Of a stretch of 64,000 nt of DNA, positions 53,651-64,000 are shown piece by piece; within the stretch, counting starts at the first letter, position 1; each line of letters starts with the position of its first letter. Made by a program: the position numbers and the translations under genes. A model generated the notes under the pieces. It made no database searches. It was not told the DNA's origin and saw only the letters and a list, made by a program, of their open reading frames with translations. Origin of the DNA: Pocillopora verrucosa (Eukaryota; Cnidaria; Anthozoa; Scleractinia; Pocilloporidae); NCBI RefSeq assembly GCF_036669915.1, contig NC_089325.1, forward strand, positions 9,596,231-9,660,230, in the 5' to 3' direction.

Positions 53651-56600
53651 CTGGGCTTTCTGTTGGAAATAAACTTTGTTTTTTGTGCTTGCATTTGCCT
53701 AAGTTTTTATGCAATTATTGGTTTATCCTGTAACTGTTTTTGTGTGGTTTACACAAAGTGTAAACCATGCTATGTCATGATCCAAGATACTTATTCCTCG
53801 CTGGATTTGTCACAGTGAACAGAGCACTTGTCACATGGTTTACTAACATTGAAGATAGCTTCCAGTCTATGCTCAGCTAAGTTACCTAAGCTTCAAAGCT
53901 TCTGAAAGTGACCATTTTGCAATGGTGGCTGTAACATGCTGTTGAAGATCGTTTTTTTATCTAGTTTTTCATTCATCTTTGTTGCTTAGATTTCACACAA
54001 CGGCTTTCCTACAGTTGGCTTGCCTTCTAAGTGCGGATTACAGCGTGGAGTTGTACTCTCACAGGCCAACATTTCATGGTCTGGACCTTTAGTGCAGGTC
54101 GCACCACATTGAAACTTAGGAGTCATTATTGACTCTCTGTGCAGTCACATTTCACATAAGTCATTTACCGGAACGTTTTTTATCCTGAATTTCTGTTTAT
54201 ACCACACGCTCAGTAAGAAAATTACTTAACCAGTCTTTTTAGTACATGCTAATATAAAATTTTGGTTAAACTGCAGAATACCCTGCCACCCATGGCATTA
54301 CATGTCATTGAATATGAATAGAATAAACCATTTTTAGCCAGTAGTGAAAATAGGACTTTTTTGTTGCCATTAGAAAATCAAATGCTGCTGTTGTCTGGAA
54401 ATTCAATTTGACGGCATCTTTAAATGAAATTTTACTTTCATTTTTACATAGCTAAATTAATCGAAGTCACAAACATCTAACACCTAACCTGAAACTGAAG
54501 TTTGTTGTTAACATGGTGCTAAGTATCTATTGTGATTGATTCCAAACTTTGGGGAGTTATCTATGAAACCTCTTGGCAATGTTAGATAACTTGCTTAACT
54601 TATTAGTGAAATCTTACATTGTCAAGAGGCATGAAAATGATAGTTTTTCACCATCACTTTCTTTGCTTGATCTGCCGGTTGCTTTTCTTGCTGATGGAGG
54701 GGCACAACCAGGCTGCGTCTCGTCGGGCATTGGGCACATACGTGGCCAAACCCTCTACACTTGTGACAACGAACTAGAATAAAAATATAAATGAGAAAAT
54801 TACAGACAAGCACAATGTTGTTGCAGTCCAAATAATAGGGAAGGGAAGTTTTCCAGGTAAATGTCCTCGAACTTTAACCTCTCTGAGTAGAGCTGGAAAA
54901 AAACAAAGTCACAATTAAAAGTCCTGCCTCAAGTGAGCATCATCTAACCTCACCTCAGACTCAAACGATAAAACCTTTTGGGTCAAGGTTAGACAAAAAG
55001 AAATCTTTTGGCACCAGACACACCAACAGTTGTGTATACATTTTATTTTTCATCTTCATGAAATACCTTTCCTAGAATTTTGATCGTTCCTACAAAATTT
55101 TTTGATGATAAAAAAATGATTTTGATGTTGCCATAGTTAACAAATTAAAACTGACATTTGTCTCCTTCGACAAAAATGTTTCCTCTAGATATTTGAGCGA
55201 GATATATATGATTAAACACAACACCTCATCTACACATTCACTTCAATCGTATGCTGTGTGTAATCTTATTAAGGGTCACTTGGAAAGAGGCCCCAAGCAA
55301 CTTGTTAGACATGCCACTGAAAAGGGTACTTTTTACAGTCAGTCAATACTTGCTTAATGCTTGGTTTTATACTTACCTCTTCTCTTATCTCATCCTCTGT
55401 TAATATCATCCCGGCTCCTTTCTTTTGCCGTTTTTGCCAAATTACTTTCAAGCTATGTGTTCCTTACCATCATTTTTCAGTGTTTTCTTTCCATTTACAT
55501 ACTCAAGTGGCTGTAATGAAAAAACAAATTCAAACAATTTTACCTCACTTCTTAAAGCAAGAAATCACAAGACTAAACAACACGTGTAGAAACTTAGACA
55601 TACTTAGGCTAAAACTCTGATTAAAAAATAAAAAACTACCCTACTGCAAAAAAAATTGTACCACTGTCTTTGATACCATCTTGTTACCCTCCTATTTTTT
55701 TCACTTTTCTTTGCTTTTAATTTGTAAACACATATCATGTTTCTTCTCAATGGGAAGAGTTTCCAAGAAAACCCAAATAACTGGAAAGAGTATTGGCAAG
55801 AAAGATAACCAAATGAGCAGTGGTATCCAATTAGAGCTTGGAGCAATTAACCCACCTGAATGACTGCTACACCCCTTTCTTTTTTCCCAGGTCTATGTAC
55901 ACTAGATTTTGAGCACAGAATGCAATACCTCACCAAACATCTGCTCAGGATGACTCACTTAAAAGTGTGTATGATTATCATCTCTTGCTGAGATAGCACA
56001 CTTCACTTCGATGTTTTTATTACTACACATATGGGGGCTTTGGTAAGATTGTGGAAAGGAGGGACAACATTTGAGCAGCTGGAGGGACCAAAATGACAGG
56101 GTGGCAGCCATTTGTTCCCACTTGGATGACAAAGTCTGAGGAACCTTCCCCTGGAAATTTAAAAGTTTGGATGTCCAAAAGGGTCCATTTTAGGCCACTA
56201 TTTCCCAAGTTGGCTAAAAATTATAGCTGCTATGAGGGAGAGTATTGACACTGAATTAATGAATAGAGTAGCTTTCATGTAACTAACTATGTAAACATTA
56301 TGCATAGCAGTGGTGTCTCTGTGATGATGTCTGTGTGGTTTTGTTTGATTTTTACCTTTTCCTTGCTCAAAAAATGAAATTGCACTGAGGATGACATTAG
56401 TTTTGGGCTACGGCCCTGTGATTTCTAACACAGTATCTTTAATGCAAATACTCAGATGGCGAAGGAGTTAATCAGTACTTCAATGATAAATGCAGAGCAC
56501 GGCAATCAATGAAATGATCAATGTCTAATCATGAACTAGCTCTTTGTCAGTGACAAGTTCACAAAATTAATATTGGTGAAGGTTACTTCATACAACAATT

Positions 56601-58672
56601 ACTGTAAACCACCATTCCAAAAAAACATGGCAACTGGTACATTCAACCAGAACTCTTTGCGCAAGAAAATCCTGGAACCACTCATAAAAACAAGCAGTGA
56701 AGGTCTGAAAAATTTAAACCTTGCATACATAATGTTGTTGTTTTGTGAAATATTGCTTTCTACATGTGCCTTAGCCTAAGAGTAATAATAAAATGTACAG
56801 GTGCCATCTTTGTCTGTAAGTGGATTGAATCTATTGGGTGAACACCAGAAAAAATAGAAATATTGTTACAAATAAAATGAGGGTTATAATATAGGTATGC
56901 TGTGGTTTAGTTTTATCCTTAGTTTAATTCTTTTACTTTTAATAGAGGCCAAATTGATAGTGACACATCATCTCACCATAACTTAGGCTAGAAGCTAAAT
57001 TTTATCTTCCTTTACACAAAATGCATTTTTTATTCGTATCATTAACAAAACCAAAGGAAAATGATGTTTAAACCAAGAACAAAAATTAAGCACAACATAT
57101 ACCTCTTTATAACTAGTGCATAATTTGCCAAGGAAATGTTTACAATGGAGCTTACCACCTCATCGGCACTTTTGTTTACTTTGCTGTTTGTTCTCATCCA
57201 GGCCTGTATGAATGAAATTAAGTAAGGGTGAAAGGATCGGTATTTTTTACACAAAGATAGTAGCAGAGAGTGTCTCCACCAATCATGACTAATATATGGA
57301 TCACCAAATGCTCACAATGAATGCCAACAACACCAAGTTCTTGCTAACACATGTAGGAGCAATAATTGGTAATAATAGGCAATAGTCTGTATTGAATTAA
57401 GTATTCATTTGTGCATGAATTAATATTTATTTCATTTTGATGTTTGTAACGCATAGTTGAAAAAGTATGTAAAATGTGGTAAACATATACATATCATTAC
57501 CCTATTCCTCATAATTTAGTTCAAGGGACTTTATTCTAAATAGATCAAAAGCAAGAAAGTGGCATATGTCAGCCCCTGAATTAAATAGAGAAGCACATAT
57601 TATCAAGCGAAGAGTAATTTTGCTGCAAATCTGTTCCCTTCTGGTTGAGCAAAGAGAATGATTTAATGCATTGTAACCCAACTGTTACTTGCTGGAGAGC
57701 ATGGGAGAGAGCACCCTATCTATAAAAGAGACCAGATCTTCATAATACGTGTTAGCAGTTTGAGTTAACTTTCCAGGATATGTGATGTTTGACATCAACC
57801 ATAACAGAGGTTGAATTTTTGCGTAGTCCCATACATTTACAATGAATACATGTCTTCCACTGTATCCATGATAGCCATCAGTGTAGACACTTTGAGTTTG
57901 CTACATGTAACGTAATAAAAATTATTATGAGGCTGGAAGAAAATCACAAATTTTTGGTCATTGAAACACCGAGATCTGTCCTGTTTTTTAAATAGGTAAC
58001 ATCTAGTTTTGCGTGTCTTACGCAAAATACAGAAAATCGATCACCAGCGCACTCCAAACCAATAAGAGAAGCCACGAGGCAATATCAAATTCTCGTCTTC
58101 CTAAGCTTTCCAACGTATCGAAGAAAATTACGCTAATAATTCGCAATTAAAAACGCAACCAGAATCTTAATCTTTCACCAATCCGAAGTGTCCCAAAAGG
58201 CATCAAGGATTGCCCGTGAAACAAGGATAGTCCGTGAAACAAAGATAGCCCAAGAAATTCTCAAACTTCGAACGCGGAAATCTTAACGATCTTCTCACAA
58301 TTTTTTAACATTGCATCCCTCCCCTAGTTAGGAAGTGATACGCAGAAGACACGTTCACAACGCTTTGATCGGAAGAAATAAAACCGCATTCTATTGGTTA
58401 TCAGGTGCGAGGACATAACTACAACAGAAGACACAACTGAACGTCACAGACGAAGTACGTTGCAAAAGTGCTTACGAAGGTGGACCAAGACCGTGAGGGC
58501 ATGAACTTAACTAGTCCCAGTGCACCTCATCTTTTATCAGCTGAAAACGAAAATGGCGGATAGTAACGGCAGCGCAAGTAGATCGAGGGTTCTTTTAAGG
58601 AGTTTGGTATTTCGTGACCGCTGCACAGATTTAATAACTTATCGATAAATTTACACGAAATTCCTAAAAACA
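53651..58672. other. Duplicated non-coding region upstream of VMA21 copy 3
   Basis: Collinear with 38861-43855, with scattered substitutions and small indels. No complete gene recognised. It contains the second CCHC block at 54618-54773. Confidence 0.5.
54618..54773 (-). pseudogene. CCHC zinc-knuckle exon-like block, second copy
   Basis: Same block as at 39814-39971, with the CHKCRGFGHVCAQC motif intact. It is 2 bp shorter at its 3' side, so its frame differs before the donor. Confidence 0.45.
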
Positions 58673-59652
58673 ATGAATGCATCTGATAGTCAAGGACAAC
58701 CCTATGGGTGAGTTTCATCGGTCTTCATTTGTCAAAGTGCTAGAGAGTGGTGGAACGGGGCTTTGTCGTTGTATCAGATAAATACGTATGAGTCGACTGT
58801 ACCTGTACACAATGTGATTTTTCCTTTGCCTTAGAACCTTTGCCCTTCCACTCCCAAGATTTCAATAGTAATTTTTCCAAATTTCACATATTTCCCTACA
58901 TATTTCTTGCGGTTTTTGTCCTTAAGAATTTGTTTTTCCACTAAACAATAATCTCCTATTTGATGTTTTTCTTTATTATCACCAATTGTCAGCCCACTAG
59001 TGCATTGATATTGTGAATTATTTTCATGTGGTGTTGAAGCATACAGAAATGTCACCAAGCTCTGCCCTGAGTGTCAGTATTGATATCCTCTCAATGATAA
59101 TTAATCCTTACACCCCTAAGAGTGATGATCATCTAATATCGGACCTCAATCACACATGCAGGTCTTGAGAATAGAGGAAATGATCACTGACTGAGGAAGC
59201 TCTTGAATGTTAAACAAATCCTTCTTGTCAGCACCTTAGGGATGCATAGAGAACAGTATGGAGAATATACATACTGATGTTAGGGTGTAGAGGGTTAAAA
59301 AAAAACAGAAAAATAAAGTCCATTTTTATTAGCTTAAAAAATTATAGTAAGAGAAATTTTAACTCTTTATTCAGGCTGATAGTCTTTCTCATCCAGTTTT
59401 GTAGAACCTGCATAGTAGAATAGGTTACACTTGTTGTAACCATTACACTACATGTTATTTTAACTCATGGTAGAAAGCTACTTTAGTGATATCACTCCTA
59501 CTTTCCTGTATTTTTCAGATATACTGGGTTATCCAAATGGTGCAATAGGTGCAGCAGGAGTAACTGTGATAGTCATTCATATTATTGTTGGTTTTTACAT
59601 CTGGGTGGCTATACAAGAAGAAAAAGAACCAGCACCAATAAAACAAGATTAG
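58673..59652 (+). pseudogene. VMA21: VMA21-like gene, copy 3 (exon 2 deleted)
   Basis: Exon 1 (58673-58707, MNASDSQGQPYG) and terminal exon (59519-59652, DILGYPNGAIGAAG to QEEKEPAPIKQD) match copy 2. The intron sequence jumps from the equivalent of about 44018 to that of about 45018, removing exon 2 with the first transmembrane helix, the MITE and the microsatellite. Direct joining of exon 1 (phase 2) to exon 3 (needs phase 1) would not keep frame. It is almost certainly non-functional. Confidence 0.75.
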
Positions 59653-61170
<1,518 letters not shown>

Positions 61171-64000
61171 TCAAACGAACAGTTTGTCTTCAGGAACGAA
61201 ATGGTTTCCAACATCAGTGTCAACTATCTTTTTTCCTTCCTTAACGAGCTGCAGTTTGATGGTAGGAGCTACTTCCTCTAAGTTCTGCCCGGTTTTACCT
61301 TTCGGGAAGGTCACTGTTAGGTGCAGGGTGCATCCGCGACTTATCAACCCTTGCTCATGCGCAGCAGCAAGTCGATTGAGAACTCTCTTTTCCACCTGTA
61401 TCACAACCAATAATTTTTGCATGAAAATAACTCATATACCTGATTCAGTTATCGTTTGTTTCGGTATTTTAATACTGCGAATATGTTACCACACTACAAA
61501 GAAAGACTTTCTGCACTTGCCAACAGCTAAAGCATTTCGTTCAATTTCAGACTGTGTTACCAGCATTTCCACTATTTGCCAGCAACACATTCTCCTTTCA
61601 ACAGTGATTATTTTCCCCTCCATTTCATTGTTTTAGTGCTGGTTATATGAAAAAGTTTCGTGTTATTTTCAGTTTCTCAAATGCTTGGTGTTGAATTGTA
61701 TTAAGAGAGGATGTCAGCATCCATCGAACAAAATTTTTTTTTGCAAATTTTGGGTGACTTGCCGCTGTTTGTTTGATGCATGCTGACATTAGCTCTTGAA
61801 ACGTTTCTGCAAAGAGAAGAGAAAAAACTGACAAAAAGCCGTCGAAAACAAGAGGTGTGAGTATTTTAGTGGGGGGGGGGGAAGGCAAAATTACACCACA
61901 TGGTAAAGTTGTAAACAAAGCATCGATCGTACTTCGTGTTTTATCGATCTCGCTCCGTAATGTTCGTCGTAGCCATCAGCCAGTACATCCAAGACTTCTT
62001 TATCCCAAGTCATGTGGATATCGTGTCGATTCAACGCCTGTATTCAAACAAAGAAGAAATTTGGCAGGGACTTAGATTACTTCTTTAACAACTGTTCGAG
62101 ATCATTTGCAAAGTGTTACAGGAGAGCACATTACAGACCAGTTTTGAACAGTAATCCAGCTCTTTCGTCACTAAGCTTAAAAGTTCTGGATGTGAAAATG
62201 GCAGGAAGTACACAATCTCATTGATGCGACCCAGGAACTCGTCTCGTCTGAAGTGACGCTGTCGATACGAAGAGAAACAAAAAGCTCTAGCGAACATGTT
62301 ACGATAACTACCCTTTAACAAAAAAGAATACTCACAAATTCTCAAGACATCACTCATTTTTCTTAATTTTATAAACCTAGGTTTTTTGCAATTTATTGCT
62401 TGGGAAATGTTTACCAGGTTTGCTGTAATTTATCGCCAAAGGGATGTTTACCTTCAGAATAGGCTGGACCACTCTTTCTTTAAACTTTCTTGATATAGTA
62501 ACCTTTTCGCTTACTTCATCACCTGAAAAGAAAACAGTGAACTCCTGCGCATGCAACACGAGAACGCATACACATCGGAAAAAAAAGAACAAACTTTTTC
62601 TTCCTTAGACCAACTTTGGTTTTGTATGTTTGTGTTAATTTTTTCCTCGTTCCCTTCCCTTCTCCCTTTGTATTTCAGCCAGACTGGCTATTATTTCACA
62701 AGTAACTTGAACAAGGTACGAATTTGTGTTAAGAAATGTTGCACATCTTTCCAAACTTATTCTGCATTTCGTCGTCCAACATCAGCAAAATTTAAGCCTC
62801 CACAACAAAACTCACCTTCTTCTCTTTGTTCAGCAGCTAGTTTTGCTTCTTCTCTCAGCTGCAATGTGTGATTTGCTATTTCTTTACTAGCAAGGTTTGA
62901 CGTCATCACGAAAATGGCGTCTTTACATACAATTGTCTTCCCTTGTCCGTCTGTCAAACGACCCTGAATCAAAAACAGGTTTTTTTTTTCATCAAATCTT
63001 AAAAAGAAGTAAAACAACAAAATGAAAAATTTTCAAACCTAGTATGACTCAAATTGAAGAAAAAAAACAATCTTCACTCAAATTTAAGTATAGATGCTAC
63101 CTCGTCAAACAATTGGAGCATGACTGTTAAAACGTCTGGGTGGGCCTTGTCCACCTAAAAAGACATTAAAAAATGAGATGAGCCCAGTGATTTTAGTCAC
63201 ACAAAAAAAAAACCTCTAAGAAAATTGAGGATCGTTTATTTCTTACCTCGTCAAATAACACCACAGCGTTTGGACACTTTATGAGTTCCTTTGTCAATTG
63301 TCCGCCTTGATCGTGTCCAAGGTAACCTGGTGGTGCGCCGATCATTTTCGCAAGCTTGAAAGAAAGATGTTTAAGTTCCAGTTTAAGCGCTATTTGTTTG
63401 AGTGTAAAACCGAAACCAAAGCAAGCACAACAGCCAATAAAAACAGAGGAAAATATCACAACGTGCCAATGGGAATTGAGAGCCTCTGGGGAATCTTGAA
63501 CTTTTTTATGGAAGAGAATTCTGCGCCACCATCTCCCCCCCCCCCCCTCCCCTCTTGGCTACCCATATAAACGTCTTACCTTAGTTGTCTATGTCAAAGG
63601 AAAGTTTCCTTTTTCTAAGAACGCTCTTTGAGTTTTTCATTTAAAGCAACAGTTACCTCATGCTTTTCTTGGTATTCAGACATGTCCAGTCTAACCAAAC
63701 ACTAGGAGAGAGAAATCAACTTTTAAATACTTCAACAAAGTGATAACTAAATACAATTGGAAAAAAAAATCCTGCACTACCTCCTTGTTGTCTTTATGAA
63801 GATAACGCGCCACTTGTTTGACAAGCTCTGTTTTTCCTACAGGAAGGAACGATCAGAGAGGATAATGAAACGTCACAGTCATTTATAATGCAATATCAGA
63901 TCGCGTATGTTTTGTGACTAAATTCATATGTGTAAACTAAATATGTTCCAAAAAAGCACTGAAATTTACCAATCCCTGAAGATCCAAGAAAGAGAAACAC
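61171..64000 (-). CDS. CLPB: CLPB-like mitochondrial AAA+ disaggregase, copy E (exons 4-13, partial)
   Basis: Exons: 13 61171-61395, 12 61933-62037, 11 62139-62258, 10 62452-62522, 9 62816-62963, 8 63101-63154, 7 63247-63354, 6 63657-63701, 5 63781-63836, and exon 4 from 63970 to the window edge. Exons 1-3 lie outside. It shares with copy D the extra T that ends the protein early, and differs from D by only about ten bases over 4 kb by my reading. Walker B, pore loop, sensors 1 and 2 are present in the visible part. Confidence 0.9.

Overview
The window is eukaryotic and animal: multi-exon genes with GT-AG introns, AT-rich non-coding sequence, and a dense mix of DNA transposons, one LTR retrotransposon, satellites and palindromic MITEs. 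The mix (BEL/Pao, THAP-type transposase, 2A-bearing protease/STPR element, tandem duplication of ordinary mitochondrial and V-ATPase genes) suggests a cnidarian, probably an anthozoan such as a stony coral. That assignment is an inference from the repeat and gene repertoire; no host marker gene was compared.

The backbone is a tandem segmental duplication. Each unit carries a leftward CLPB-like gene (mitochondrial AAA+ disaggregase), then mobile-element remnants, then a rightward VMA21-like gene (V-ATPase assembly factor), after which the next CLPB begins. Five CLPB copies (A-E) and three VMA21 copies are present. A (171-4795) is cut by the left edge and shows exons 9-1. B (15535-18634) has lost everything 3' of exon 7. 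C (31588-36662) is complete, with 13 exons and a predicted 488 residues. D (47341-51547) is complete apart from a C-terminal frameshift. E (61171-64000) is cut by the right edge. D and E are almost identical in sequence. VMA21 has its terminal exon in all three copies, but exon 2 survives only in the middle one.

Region by region: 1-4.8 kb is CLPB A with a 1.44 kb TIR transposon in intron 2. 4.5-5.5 kb is an inverted duplication with a strong hairpin. 6.4-15.4 kb is a decayed THAP-HTH transposase gene whose second intron holds an array of about 1.8 kb TIR-bounded units. 15.5-18.6 kb is CLPB B. 19.0-19.5 kb is a first copy of an element with a 2A ribosome-skipping motif. 20.2-27.3 kb is an intact BEL/Pao retrotransposon with identical-looking LTRs and a 5 bp target duplication. 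29.1-31.2 kb is a roughly 100-110 bp satellite. 31.4-45.8 kb is VMA21 exon 3, CLPB C, the second 2A element and VMA21 copy 2. 47.3-59.7 kb is CLPB D, the third 2A element and VMA21 copy 3. 61.2-64 kb is CLPB E.

The only clearly intact protein-coding units are CLPB C, probably CLPB A (partial) and D/E (shortened C-terminus), and the BEL/Pao polyprotein. Most other coding matter is mobile-element debris. The observations most worth pursuing are the 2A-protease-STPR element duplicated beside CLPB, the short CLPB family that keeps a single degenerate ankyrin repeat, and the TIR-unit array inside a transposase intron.
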